Source: Paraburkholderia sejongensis
GTDB taxonomy: Bacteria; Pseudomonadota; Gammaproteobacteria; Burkholderiales; Burkholderiaceae
Reading direction: 5' to 3'
NCBI RefSeq assembly: GCF_020880815.1
Contig: NZ_JAJITD010000027.1
Coordinates: 1 to 64,000, forward strand
Length of the DNA stretch: 64,000 nt
Shown piece by piece: positions 7,562 through 15,967 of this stretch. Made by a program: the position numbers and the translations under genes. Within the stretch, counting starts at the first letter, position 1. Every line of letters begins with the position of its first letter. The notes beneath the pieces are model-generated. The model saw only the letters and a program-made list of their open reading frames with translations, searched no databases and was not told the DNA's origin.

Positions 7562-8422
7562 TTAAACCAGCTCCTGGAATGCGGCAGGAGCTTCCGCTGT
7601 TGCCCGATGTTTCGCCGCAAACTCTGATGGCGAGAGGTAATTCAGTGCGCTGTGCGGCCTCTGCTCGTTATAGTCCTGGCGCCATGCCGCGATAACAGCG
7701 CGAGCGTGGGCGAGCGTCGTGAACCAGTGGTCGTTTAGGCATTCGTCGCGGAATTTGCCGTTGAACGATTCGATGTACGCATTCTGCGTCGGCTTGCCGG
7801 CCTGAATCAACTTCAGGGTGACGCCACTCGCATACGCCCACTGGTCGAGCGCGCGGCTCGTGAATTCGGGTCCCTGGTCTGTTCGCACCGCTTTGGGATA
7901 GCCCCGGAAACGGGCGGCACGGTCCAATGCGCGAGCGACGTACAAGCCTGAGATGCCGTGGTCGACGACGATGTCGACGGCCTCTTTCGTGAAATCGTCG
8001 ACGATTGTCAGGCACTTCAGGCGCCGCCCATTGGCAAGCGTATCCATCACGAAGTCGATTGACCAGACCGCGTTGGGTGCGTTCTGCAAGGCCAGTTGCT
8101 CGCGTTCGATCATGACGCCGTGGCGCTTGCGACGGCGCCGCACAGTCAGCCCCGCCTCACGATACAGGCGATACACCCGTTTGTGATTGGCGTGCGTGCC
8201 TTCGCGCTCCACCAGGGCATGCAGTCGACGGTAGCCGAAGCGGCGACGCTCGTGCGCCAGTTCAACCAGACGCGCCGCCAGCACCTCGTTCTCGTGGTCC
8301 GGCTTCGCGTCGTAATGCAGCACGCTGCGAGAAAGCCCGACAAGCCGGCAGGCGCGGCGCTCCGAGATGTTGACCTTCTCCCGAATCGCCACCACTGCTT
8401 CGCGCTTGGCTTGCGGGCTCAG
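7562..8422 (-). CDS. IS407-group OrfB transposase
   Basis: About 286 residues. It has an HTH_21-like N-terminus (RRFGYRRLHALVEREG) and an rve integrase core: first Asp in WSIDFVMDTL, second in VRTDQGPEFTS, and catalytic Glu in NAYIESFNGKFRDECLNDHWF. These are complete, so the catalytic domain looks functional. The likely reading begins at CTG 8422, which overlaps the OrfA stop in a CTGA arrangement; ribosomal frameshifting to an OrfAB fusion is normal for IS3 elements. The 3-prime end now lies only 13 bp from the inserted IS5 element, which separates it from its inverted repeat. Confidence 0.9.
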   Translation of the reverse strand: MSPQAKREAVVAIREKVNISERRACRLVGLSRSVLHYDAKPDHENEVLAARLVELAHERRRFGYRRLHALVEREGTHANHKRVYRLYREAGLTVRRRRKRHGVMIEREQLALQNAPNAVWSIDFVMDTLANGRRLKCLTIVDDFTKEAVDIVVDHGISGLYVARALDRAARFRGYPKAVRTDQGPEFTSRALDQWAYASGVTLKLIQAGKPTQNAYIESFNGKFRDECLNDHWFTTLAHARAVIAAWRQDYNEQRPHSALNYLSPSEFAAKHRATAEAPAAFQELV

Positions 8423-8682
8423 GGCTTTCCCTTGACGACAACCTTCAACGCTTCCATGTCGAGCATTGCCTCGGCCAGCAATTTCTTCAGCCGCGCGTTC
8501 TCGGCCTCCAGGTCCTTCAGCCGGCGGGCGTCTGACACCTCCATGCCGGCAAACTTCGCGCGCCACGTATAGAACGACGCGTCACTGAACCCGTGCTTCC
8601 TGCACAGTTCCTTGACCGGCATACCGGCCTTGGCTTCCTTCAGAAACCCAATGATTTGCTGTTCCGTAAAACTCTTCTTCAT
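8419..8682 (-). CDS. IS407-group OrfA
   Basis: An 87-residue protein: an N-terminal helix-turn-helix (FTEQQIIGFLKEAKAGMPVKELC, then HGFSDASFYTWRAKFAGM) and a leucine-zipper tail (RLKDLEAENARLKKLLAEAML). This is the standard DNA-binding half of an IS3-family transposase. The start ATG at 8682 sits about 65 bp inside the right inverted repeat. Together with OrfB it would make the OrfAB fusion by frameshifting. Confidence 0.92.
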   Translation of the reverse strand: MKKSFTEQQIIGFLKEAKAGMPVKELCRKHGFSDASFYTWRAKFAGMEVSDARRLKDLEAENARLKKLLAEAMLDMEALKVVVKGKP

Positions 8683-8749
8683 GTTCGTCTTCTTCTCCGA
8701 AAACGAACTTTACTAGACTCCGCTTGGCCCTGTTTGCAGGGGCAGGTCA

Positions 8750-9258
8750 CGGTTGCCGCCCTCGCGGTCCTGATGCACCGGATCATCCCGGTCGTGTTCG
8801 AGCACCGGTACGGCTGGGTCTACACCCAGCCCGTGCAGGTTCAGGCGACGTCTGGGCACGACCGGCTGCTGATGGCCGCGGACGATATGGAAGGCAGCGC
8901 GGCATGGCAGGAAATCGCCGCCGAGCGTAAAAAGTGGGAAGCCATGCTGCCAAAGCGCCTGGGTAATCCGCTGCCGTGGCTGCCGGCCCCCTCGAATCCC
9001 CCGGCGCCGGCATCGCGAAGCGCAATCGCCCGCTTCAGCACGGTGACGGGACCATCAGGATCGGCTTCCGTCCTGGCAATGACCTCGTCGATGGCAGCCA
9101 GGCACCTGGCCGCGCAGTCGAGGGCTTTCTTCTCGGGGTCCGGATCGCCCTGCAGATCGACGAACAGATACCAGAACATGACGGTTGCCCACTCGCGAAG
9201 ATCGTCGACCGAGGCGGTATCAATCCCGAAATAGTTTTGCACCATCAACGCAGGCACG
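8750..9258. other. Scrambled remnants of unidentified genes
   Basis: Two coding-like stretches meet here. On the plus strand, 8752-8990 reads as one frame (VLMHRIIPVVFEHRYGW, then LLMAADDMEGSAAWQEIAAERKKWEAM) with no start because the IS end cuts it. On the minus strand, about 9258-8985 reads VPALMVQNYFGI, DDLREWATVMFWYLFVDL and ALDCAARCLAAIDEVIART. Neither family is recognised. Both look like internal pieces of real genes that converge and are cut on their outer sides, consistent with deletion-fusion. No complete gene is claimed. Confidence 0.35.
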
Positions 9259-9720
9259 ACCGTGGCGGTGGAGCTGCTGCCCGACCACCCTCGGCTTGTT
9301 GTTACCCGCACGCCAAGCAAAGCATTCAAATTCGCGGGCGGCCGCGTCGGGGTATTGCGCTTGTGCGCCTGCGACCATCGAAGCCCTGAAGCTCGTTCGG
9401 TTGCTGTATCACCTGTCCATTTTCACGCAGGCAGCGTCGCCCGCGAGGAGATGCTGTCGCAAGTAGAAGCGATTAAAGCTGAGCGCGATGCAACCGTTAG
9501 CTGGCTACGTAGCCAGGGCCTCGCAGTGGCGAATTCGGACGCAAACTTTGTAATGTTCGGCAAATTTGCGGATCGCCACTGTGTATGGAACGGACTTCTC
9601 CGCCACGGCGTTCTGATTCGCGAGGCCGGTCCGCCGGAGTACCTGCGGGTCTCCATTGGCACCGCTGCAGAGATGGGCGAGTTTCGCACGGCGTTGCTCA
9701 CAGTGATGGCTTCTGTGTGA
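9259..9720 (+). pseudogene. hisC-like histidinol-phosphate aminotransferase, C-terminal fragment
   Basis: The sequence matches the C-terminal third of HisC-type aminotransferases: LLPDHPRLVVTRTPSKAFKF contains the PLP-lysine motif (SKAF), followed by GGRVG. The text then shifts frame near 9350 (CACAPATIEALKLVRLLYHLSIF) and shifts back near 9440, where several codons are missing (EEMLSQVEAIKAERDATVSWL and onward to the end). Two frameshifts plus a missing N-terminus make it non-functional. Conserved C-terminal text (NFVMFGKF, YLRVSIGTAAEM) is still clear. It is not beside other his genes, so it is a transplanted fragment. Confidence 0.75.
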
Positions 9721-9949
9721 CCAACGGCTGCCCTATAGCTCGCAACGTCGTCGTATCGAGATGCGCAGTGCTATCAGACGGCTTCACAAGAGCGGTGGAT
9801 ATCAGCTGCGCGACCACATTCCATAGCAGCAGCTCACGGCGTCATCCTGGAGGACTGCGGCGCAAACGCGCCCCTGCCATTCGGGTCCTCTAGTGAACGA
9901 CGCCGTGCGCCATCGCTGTCAAATAACCCGTCGGTGCCAAAAACCACGC

Positions 9950-10744
9950 TTATGCGCGGGACGCGTTTCGCGGGTTGCCATTCAACACGATATGCGCAAC
10001 GCGGCTCGCGAACGGCAGGCTGCACATCAGCGCGACCGGTTTAGTCCCAGCATGGGTCGGCGCCCCAACGATCAGCACATCCTTGACCGCATAACCCACG
10101 CGCGCGCACTCCTTCATCGTCTCAACGCGTAGACGTTCGCGCCAATCATTTGGGCCGCGTGCGATAATGCAGGCAATATCGTGGGGCTCGAACAACGCGA
10201 CACGCGCCATCTGCATCGCCCTTTCGGGATTGCCTCCGATCCCAAGACCCAACAGCCGATTCACTCCCGGGTCCCATAAAGGCGCTGTCTCCACCACCCA
10301 GTCGACGATCGAGTCCGACGGATTGAGCATCTTGAGCAGTGCGCGGTCGTTTGCCTCGCCGTCGCTCAGCACGATGCGCAATTCGATACAACTGCCCGGT
10401 ACGATGTCGTAATGGATCTCGATCGGCAAGTCGCCGGCTTCCCGTCGTATGCCCATTTGGACCATCTGTGCGAGGCTGCCGCTCACACCGCACCATCGCA
10501 CGCTCATGCCCAATGTCACGAACACGCTGCACCCGCCAATGCGTGCAATTGTCGTCGACCCACGGAGCTTACGCGCAGCCGCTTCGATCTGCCGGACCAG
10601 ATCGTCTTGTTCAATGAAGCTCATGAGTTCACCAAAGTGAGAGGCAAGCGTCAGAGGGAAACTGTTGATTGTCGACTCCTGCACATGCGCGACAACGTCC
10701 CAGACGTTTTCCTGTGAAACCTCGGAGGCGGTCGTGGCAATCAT
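9950..10744 (-). CDS. Class I fumarase / tartrate dehydratase alpha-like protein, Fe-S ligands apparently lost
   Basis: A 264-residue protein aligned by eye with the alpha domain of Fe-S hydro-lyases (class I fumarase, TtdA). Family landmarks include VFVTLGMSVRW, YDIVPGSCIELRIV, MLNPSDSIVDWVVETAP, LLGLGIGGNPERAMQMA and the terminal PTHAGTKPVAL with HIVLNG. At the position of the CQDTG motif it reads IARIG, and the family WCPPG cysteine before the GIGIGG loop is absent (LWDPGVNR). At least two of the three cluster cysteines therefore seem missing. It may be a non-catalytic paralogue or have a different chemistry. No beta-subunit gene is next to it. It lies on the same strand as the unusual oxidative operon upstream, with a 365-bp gap. 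Confidence 0.6.
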   Translation of the reverse strand: MIATTASEVSQENVWDVVAHVQESTINSFPLTLASHFGELMSFIEQDDLVRQIEAAARKLRGSTTIARIGGCSVFVTLGMSVRWCGVSGSLAQMVQMGIRREAGDLPIEIHYDIVPGSCIELRIVLSDGEANDRALLKMLNPSDSIVDWVVETAPLWDPGVNRLLGLGIGGNPERAMQMARVALFEPHDIACIIARGPNDWRERLRVETMKECARVGYAVKDVLIVGAPTHAGTKPVALMCSLPFASRVAHIVLNGNPRNASRA

Positions 10745-11109
10745 TCAATGCAACATTTGGAAAGAGCGGAACAGACAGTGGGCAGCGATTACCAACCTTG
10801 CGGCAAAGTCCACCCTGACAGACTTCAGCTCATCAACGCGCTGAACACCGTCGCGCGCAACCAGTCCGGGCACGCTGTGCGATCAAATCAGACGTACGGC
10901 GTCGGCCGGTGCAGCCGTAGCCAGGTTTCCCCGCTCTCCACGGGCGCGTCGGTGTCGGGAGGAGCGCCAAGGCGCCGATGGCGACCACGCGCCCTTCGCG
11001 GTTGGCTCGGGGTGAGATTTCCGTACTGACAGCCGTCGACCAACGCCGCGGCTCCGCAGTGCCACTGCCTCTTCATGACGCACAAAGGATCTATGCAGGC
11101 TCTTCGGGT
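10745..11109. other. Gap of 365 bp with one doubtful small frame
   Basis: No convincing gene. A 65-codon minus-strand frame (11085 down to 10888) could follow the tautomerase gene in the same transcript. It contains two cysteines (WHCGAAALVDGCQYG) and a tail SGETWLRLHRPTPYV, but I see no clear ribosome-binding site and no family. Nothing else structural is evident. Confidence 0.3.
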
Positions 11110-11499
11110 TCATATCGCAATCGCGTAGTCGAACTTCAGGTCCGTGGCCGCCTTGCCGCCGTGCATTCCCCAGTTGTCAAACGGTTCTTCGCGCAGCAGT
11201 ACCAGAACCTCTGACGGATCGATGCCGCGCAACCTCGCGACGTCGGACGCGATGCGACGATAGAGGCTCCGTTTTGCATCGAGCGAACGCCCGACGAACA
11301 ACGTGATCTCGATCGACACGTAATTTCCCGCGGCCAGTGGCGGAAAAAAATCCTCGGCCGCAAAGCCCTGATAACGGGCCTGCAATTCTTCCTCGCTCAC
11401 ACCGAGTATCGCCTTCAATGCATCGAACACCACGCCAACGAGCCGGGCTTTTTCCTCTGCGGTGTGTGGACTGCGTTCTTCTATTTTCACGATTGGCAT
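11110..11499 (-). CDS. Tautomerase-superfamily protein
   Basis: A 129-residue protein beginning MPIVKIEERSPHTAEEKARLVGVVFDAL. The proline after the initiator Met is the catalytic base of the 4-oxalocrotonate tautomerase superfamily, and the beta-alpha-beta pattern repeats in the second half (YVSIEITLFVGRSLDAKRSLYRRIASDV), as in the longer, internally duplicated members. It could tautomerise an enol or keto acid in the pathway encoded upstream. The start overlaps the end of the ZapE-like gene by 13 bp, so the two are translationally linked. Substrate unknown. Confidence 0.8.
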   Translation of the reverse strand: MPIVKIEERSPHTAEEKARLVGVVFDALKAILGVSEEELQARYQGFAAEDFFPPLAAGNYVSIEITLFVGRSLDAKRSLYRRIASDVARLRGIDPSEVLVLLREEPFDNWGMHGGKAATDLKFDYAIAI

Positions 11500-12584
11500 G
11501 TCGCCACCCTGGAAGAAAGCTCGGCGTCGTCGAGCGAATTTGGATAGTTGCGAGATTGCATATCGGCAAGCCGGCTAAGCGTGCGCGACAGATCGTGCGC
11601 GCCTTCGAGGCCGTCGAGCGCCTGCGCGATAGGTCGGTCCGATGCGATGAACAGCGCACGCTTGCGGTCATAGAAAATATCGATCAGCCACACGAAGCGC
11701 TGCAGGGTCCGCGGCTCGGTGAGCCACTGCGTAATCACACGGTCGACGATCACCCCCTGCCAGCGCTCAGCGATCTCCAGATAGTCCAGATGCGAGCGGC
11801 TCGCCACGCACAGCTCGTCGAAATCCATCCACGCGAGGACCGAGCCGGCCGCGCGCAGTCTCAGCGCTCGGCCAGCCGCAGAGCGTGTCGCCGGTCGCAA
11901 GCTAGCTTCGGCTTCGTAGTGGACGAACAGGCGGCGCAATGCTTCGCTAGTCGCGGCGTCGAGGGGCGCAAGGAAGCGCGGCTGCTCAGCGCGTTCGCCG
12001 GAGAAGCGATAGTCACGCGCGCTATCGAAATGGATCACCGTGAAGTGCCGCTCGATGCGTTCGATAGTTGGCTGGAGGCGCGCGTGAAATTCCGGATTCG
12101 GCAGCAAACTTTGCGGAGCATAGTTCGAAGTCAACACGACGCGCGTGCCCAGCTCGAGCGCGATGTCGAGAAAGCGGCCGATCAGGAATGCGTCGGCGAT
12201 ATCGTGAACATGGAATTCGTCGAAGCACAGCAAATCGACATCCGCGAGCCACTGCCTCGACACTTCGCCAAGCCGGTCGTCGCAGCGCTCCTGCTCGACC
12301 AAGCGCCGGTTCATTTCGCGTAGGAATTCGTGAAAATGCACGCGCCGTTTTACGCAATCGGCCAGTTCAAATACGGTATCGACCACAAGGCTCTTGCCGC
12401 GCCCCGGCAGACCGTGGCAATAGACGCCTTGCATGCCACGCGCCGCTTGCGCCCGGACTCGCCATTTGCGCCGCACACGGGTGCCGAGCAGGGCGACCAG
12501 CGCGGCGATCGCATGGCGCTGTTGAGCATCCGGCACGATCGCGCGCGCGGCGAGCGCGCCGACAACCTGAGCTTCATCAATCAT
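11487..12584 (-). CDS. ZapE/AFG1-like ATPase
   Basis: A 365-residue AAA-type ATPase of the ZapE/AFG1 family. The Walker A motif is GLPGRGKS at residues 58-65 and the Walker B is LLCFDEF at about 118-124, followed by the characteristic HVHDIADAFLIGRF and the sensor segment VVLTSNYAPQSLLPN. The C-terminus carries the family LYFDRKRALFIASD-type block (IFYDRKRALFIASD). Bacterial ZapE modulates the FtsZ ring under stress. Here the gene is inside an operon of oxidative enzymes, overlapping PaiB-like upstream (8 bp) and tautomerase downstream. That makes this probably a paralogue with a dedicated role, such as chaperoning or turnover of redox enzymes (inference). Start ATG 12584; a longer frame upstream is a shadow. 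Confidence 0.88.
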   Translation of the reverse strand: MIDEAQVVGALAARAIVPDAQQRHAIAALVALLGTRVRRKWRVRAQAARGMQGVYCHGLPGRGKSLVVDTVFELADCVKRRVHFHEFLREMNRRLVEQERCDDRLGEVSRQWLADVDLLCFDEFHVHDIADAFLIGRFLDIALELGTRVVLTSNYAPQSLLPNPEFHARLQPTIERIERHFTVIHFDSARDYRFSGERAEQPRFLAPLDAATSEALRRLFVHYEAEASLRPATRSAAGRALRLRAAGSVLAWMDFDELCVASRSHLDYLEIAERWQGVIVDRVITQWLTEPRTLQRFVWLIDIFYDRKRALFIASDRPIAQALDGLEGAHDLSRTLSRLADMQSRNYPNSLDDAELSSRVATCQS

Positions 12585-13239
12585 CGGTGCTAGCGTCCAG
12601 AGGCTGCAAGAACGTTTCGAGCAGCGGCCGCGGGCTGCGCGCGCGATTCGCCAACAGATGATCGAGCGCGGCGTGCTGATCGGAAGGCCCCTTGTCCTGC
12701 GACAGCTTGATACGCGCCTCCTCATGCTCGACCGTGACGCGCAACGCGAGAATGTGCGGCGCAAAGCGCTTCACGCGTTCGTCCTGTGCGTCGAACTGAT
12801 AGGGGGCGTCGTCCGGTTGCAGAAACGCAGCCGTTTCGCGAAGCACCTCGAGCTTGCGCGGTAAATCGTTGATGATCTCGACGACGCCGCTCATATGCAC
12901 CGACACATAGTTCCATGTCGGCAATTGACGCGTCACATAGGCTTCCGGTGGAATGTAGCTGTCCGGTCCCATGAACACGATATGAGCATGAATGCGGCGC
13001 AGACCAGCGAACTGCGGATTCGCGGCATCCACGTGACCGAACAGGTTTCGCGAGCCGGACATGCGCAATAGCGGCACGTGACTCGCAAGGGGCCGCGGAC
13101 CGTCGGTGCTGATGAAAAGCGCGAGTGGAAAGCTGTCGACGATCGCGTCGATCCGCTCCGGATCGTTAAAGCGGAACGCATCGTAGTGGAACGGCACCTG
13201 TGCCGCAGGGGGCACGATGTATTCGTCGGTCTGCATCAT
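12577..13239 (-). CDS. PaiB-family FMN-binding protein
   Basis: A 220-residue protein matching the FMN_bind_2/PaiB family: YIVPPAAQVPFHYDAFRF at the N-terminus, the split-barrel strand LALFISTDGPRPLASHVPLL, GHVDAANPQF, and the diagnostic VTRQLPTWNYVSVHMSGVV. Members are annotated as negative transcriptional regulators but have a flavin-reductase-like split-barrel fold. Here it sits between a ZapE-like ATPase and a FAD oxidoreductase, so either a flavin-handling or a regulatory role is possible. A flavin supplier for the HpaB-like oxygenase in the operon is attractive but unproven. It lies 27 bp after the upstream gene stop. Confidence 0.85.
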   Translation of the reverse strand: MMQTDEYIVPPAAQVPFHYDAFRFNDPERIDAIVDSFPLALFISTDGPRPLASHVPLLRMSGSRNLFGHVDAANPQFAGLRRIHAHIVFMGPDSYIPPEAYVTRQLPTWNYVSVHMSGVVEIINDLPRKLEVLRETAAFLQPDDAPYQFDAQDERVKRFAPHILALRVTVEHEEARIKLSQDKGPSDQHAALDHLLANRARSPRPLLETFLQPLDASTDD

Positions 13240-13266
13240 GGCGTTGTCGGACGGTTCAATGTGGAA

Positions 13267-14616
13267 TTAGTCGAGCGGGTAGTGAAGTACGGTGCATGCC
13301 GGCGTCGCGCCGCGGCGTTCATGCCGCTCGCGCCGACGACGTTCGGCGGCGATCAACCGGCGCGCGAACCACACGCCGAGTTGCGGCGCGCGTGCTGCCT
13401 TGAGCGCTTGCAGCGGCACGGGAATGGACTCGATCGGTGCATCGGCGACGAGGTCCGCGAGCCAATGGCCCATCACGAACGAGAGCGCAATGCCACGTCC
13501 GTTGCAGCCGGTCCAGCCGAACACATTGGGCCCGAATTGCAATAGTTGCGGCAGACCGCGCGGCGTCACGCCGACGCGACCGGCCCAGAGATCGGTGAGC
13601 CCGGTGGTTTCGACGCCGAATACGTGGCCGATACGGCGCTGCAATTCGGCGTCGATCGCTTCGCGCGAAAGGCGCGTGCTGGTCGGAAACATGCCTGTGA
13701 GAAGGCGGTTGCCCTGCAGTCGGCGGAAGAAGGCCATGTCGCGGCCCACGTCGGAGAACGGCTGATGGGTGCGCAGCACGTGGTCCGCGCCGCACACCGG
13801 CAGATCGTAGGCGGCCAGCACCAAGGCGAACGGCAAGGTCGCGGCGGTGAGATTGCGGGCCCCGTCATGTCCATTCGCGTTGGTCGCCATGATGACGCGG
13901 CGCGCGAATACCATGCCGAGCGAGGTGTCGAGTCCAACCAGAACTTTGGTCTGCTCGGCTGCCGGCGCGAGCAGACGGCAGCCGTTTAACACGGTACCGC
14001 CGAGCCGCGTGAACGCGGCGGCCAGTCCGCGCGTGAAGGCGAGCGGGTCGATCTGGCCGCCTTCGGTCAGACACAACGCCGCCGGATAGCGCGCTGTGCC
14101 ACACAGCGCATGCAATTCGTCGCGCTCGACGAGGCGCGCGTCAGCGCCCGCTTGACGCTGCGTTCGCAGACGGTGCTGCCAGACGCCGTCGGAGGGTTCA
14201 AGCCGGTCGGGTTGCAGCCAGCCGTTTTGTCGCGCATCGCAGACGATGCCTTCGGCGCGGATGAACTCGAACAACGCGGTCGCCGCGCCGCTCAGCTGCG
14301 CGTTGAAACGGGCCGCGCGTGCGTCGCCCCAGGCGCGCGCGACGTCGTCGGGGCCGACACGACTGAGTGTCGGAATCACGAAGCCCGAATTGCGGCCCGA
14401 GGCGCCCGCGCCGGCTTCACCCGCTTCGAGCACCGCGACGCGCAAGCCGCGCCGCGCCGCGTGGAACGCCGCGGTGAGTCCAGTGATGCCGGCGCCGACC
14501 ACGGCTACGTCGAATGTCTCACCGTCCACGGCCGGCGCGGCCGCCGCTTTGGCCTCTGACGGCGCGCCCCGCGCCCAGCAAGCCGGCTCAGCGAACAGTG
14601 TCGCTAGCGAGGTCAT
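13267..14616 (-). CDS. DadA-like FAD-dependent oxidoreductase
   Basis: A 449-residue flavoprotein of the D-amino-acid dehydrogenase/glycine oxidase type. The dinucleotide motif VAVVGAGITGLTAAFHAARRGLRV is near residues 35-60, followed by GASGRNSGFV, which contacts FAD. The C-terminal FAD-binding signature is in FGWTGCNGRGIALSFVMG. The RNSG pattern resembles gamma-glutamylputrescine oxidase and related amine oxidases. It likely oxidises an amino group to an imine. Start ATG 14616 overlaps the upstream N-monooxygenase gene by 29 bp; a longer reading to 14730 would overlap much more and is rejected. It is part of the minus-strand operon. Confidence 0.85.
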   Translation of the reverse strand: MTSLATLFAEPACWARGAPSEAKAAAAPAVDGETFDVAVVGAGITGLTAAFHAARRGLRVAVLEAGEAGAGASGRNSGFVIPTLSRVGPDDVARAWGDARAARFNAQLSGAATALFEFIRAEGIVCDARQNGWLQPDRLEPSDGVWQHRLRTQRQAGADARLVERDELHALCGTARYPAALCLTEGGQIDPLAFTRGLAAAFTRLGGTVLNGCRLLAPAAEQTKVLVGLDTSLGMVFARRVIMATNANGHDGARNLTAATLPFALVLAAYDLPVCGADHVLRTHQPFSDVGRDMAFFRRLQGNRLLTGMFPTSTRLSREAIDAELQRRIGHVFGVETTGLTDLWAGRVGVTPRGLPQLLQFGPNVFGWTGCNGRGIALSFVMGHWLADLVADAPIESIPVPLQALKAARAPQLGVWFARRLIAAERRRRERHERRGATPACTVLHYPLD

Positions 14617-15967
14617 GGTCGGCACGCTGAACCTGGGGGCGGGAAGTAGCGGAAGGGGCCAGCCGCTCGCAAAGCGACATCGCGATCGCCGCCGAGCGCA
14701 ACGCCAGCAGACTGAACGAGCCGGAGTCACCCATGCCGTGCGACGACTCGCACAAGCCGTTCAGATACAAAGGCGCTGCCCCCTCGGGCTGAGCGGCGAA
14801 GCGAACCCGGTAGTCGATCGAAACGTCCAGATGGCCGCGCGTGAGTTCAAGCAGCGGCGCCACACCGGCCAGCAGACCCGGATACGCTTCGCGTTTCGGA
14901 CCGTTGCCGATATCGAGAAAGCCCGTGGCGAGCACGACCAGATCGAACGACTCGGTGGTGCGCTGCTCGGTTGTCGTGTCGCGCAGCGCGAGATGCACGC
15001 CCGATGCGTCGGCGCAGGCGTGGCTGACTTCGGTGTTGGTGCGCACCGCGAGCGAGTCACGCTGCAAGATCCGGTTCGCGTACAACTTCACGTACAGCGC
15101 GTCCAGCACGTCCTTATCGGCCGATGAGTAATTGGTGCCTTCGAGTTCGGCGCGCAAACGATCTTTCGTCTTCTGATCGGCGTTGAAGAAGGTCCGAACG
15201 AATTGCGGAAAATACACTTCGTCCGAAAAGGGACTTGTGTCTTTCTGCCTGAAACCGAAATTGCGCGTGATGCCGACCACTTTCTCGCAGGTGCCGAGCC
15301 CGTACGCATGCAACAGAATCTCGACCGCGCTCTGGCTGCCGCCCACCACCGCGACACGCGGTCGACGCCCGCCCTCGCACGCGCGTTGCAACGCGAACAG
15401 ATAGTCGTTCAGATGCACGACGCGCTCGGGGGCGACGTTCGCGAACTGCGCCGGTACGTTAGGCGTGCGGCCAGGCGCGACCACCACCGAACGCGCCCGC
15501 CATTCGCGGCCTGTCGTATCGAGCACGCGATAGCCCTGCAGCGCGCCAGTATCGGCGTCGACGAGCGGTTTGACGACGTTTGCGTTCGCGCCGTACTGGA
15601 CCTGATGCGCGAACAGGTCCGCGACCCACCGCACGTATTGTTCGTATTCGATACGCAACGGAAACGACAAACCCAGATTCAGATGCTCGAAGAGCCGGTT
15701 GTTTTCGAACAGGAAGTTCGTAAACGAATAGCGGCTGCGCGGATTGCGCGGCGTGACCAGATCGCGCAGCGGGTGATTCTGGATGTCCGAGTCCTCGAGC
15801 AACATGCCTTCCTGCCAGCGCGGGCTACCGCGCTTTTCAAGGAATAACACGTTCAGGCCTTCGGTCAGTTCTTCCAACGCGATGGCGAGCGCGATGTTGG
15901 CAGGGCCGAAGCCGATGCCGATCACGTCGAGCATGGGCGGTCCTGCGCCACGGTCTACGGAATTCAT
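14588..15967 (-). CDS. L-ornithine/L-lysine N-monooxygenase (SidA/IucD/PvdA family)
   Basis: A 459-residue flavin N-hydroxylase. The FAD motif GIGFGPAN is at residues 17-24, the WQEGMLLEDSDIQ active-site segment near 51-63, YSFTNFLFENNRLFEHLN follows, and the NADPH motif GGSQSAVE is at 209-216. An ATGFLD motif near the C-terminus matches the family signature. Such enzymes hydroxylate the side-chain amine of ornithine, lysine or a diamine, usually for hydroxamate siderophores. No siderophore synthetase is in view, so the product may differ. The ATG overlaps the aminotransferase stop as ATGA, indicating coupling. Confidence 0.9.
   Translation of the reverse strand: MNSVDRGAGPPMLDVIGIGFGPANIALAIALEELTEGLNVLFLEKRGSPRWQEGMLLEDSDIQNHPLRDLVTPRNPRSRYSFTNFLFENNRLFEHLNLGLSFPLRIEYEQYVRWVADLFAHQVQYGANANVVKPLVDADTGALQGYRVLDTTGREWRARSVVVAPGRTPNVPAQFANVAPERVVHLNDYLFALQRACEGGRRPRVAVVGGSQSAVEILLHAYGLGTCEKVVGITRNFGFRQKDTSPFSDEVYFPQFVRTFFNADQKTKDRLRAELEGTNYSSADKDVLDALYVKLYANRILQRDSLAVRTNTEVSHACADASGVHLALRDTTTEQRTTESFDLVVLATGFLDIGNGPKREAYPGLLAGVAPLLELTRGHLDVSIDYRVRFAAQPEGAAPLYLNGLCESSHGMGDSGSFSLLALRSAAIAMSLCERLAPSATSRPQVQRADHDLASDTVR

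Larger units (their letters stand above)
6656..8749 (-). mobile_element. IS407-group IS3-family element interrupted by an IS5-family element
   Basis: The ends are imperfect inverted repeats beginning TGACCTGCCCC. The left end starts at 6656 and the right end, read on the minus strand, at 8749. Both then share AGGGCCAA and TCTAG at matching spacing, making about 37 bp of paired ends. OrfA and OrfB lie on the minus strand. An 857-bp IS5-family element sits 36 bp inside the left end. No 4-bp target duplication is seen (flanks GCGC and CGGT), so flanking DNA was probably deleted or exchanged by recombination between copies. Confidence 0.85.

Noticed and set aside
7562..8566. A continuous minus-strand frame of 334 codons extending OrfB upstream into OrfA
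   Set aside because: The upstream part overlaps OrfA in another frame and reads as low-complexity Arg/Gly text; OrfB is normally reached by frameshifting.
11337..12323. 328-codon plus-strand frame opposite the ZapE-like gene
   Set aside because: The minus strand carries Walker motifs and family text; the plus frame is a high-GC shadow.
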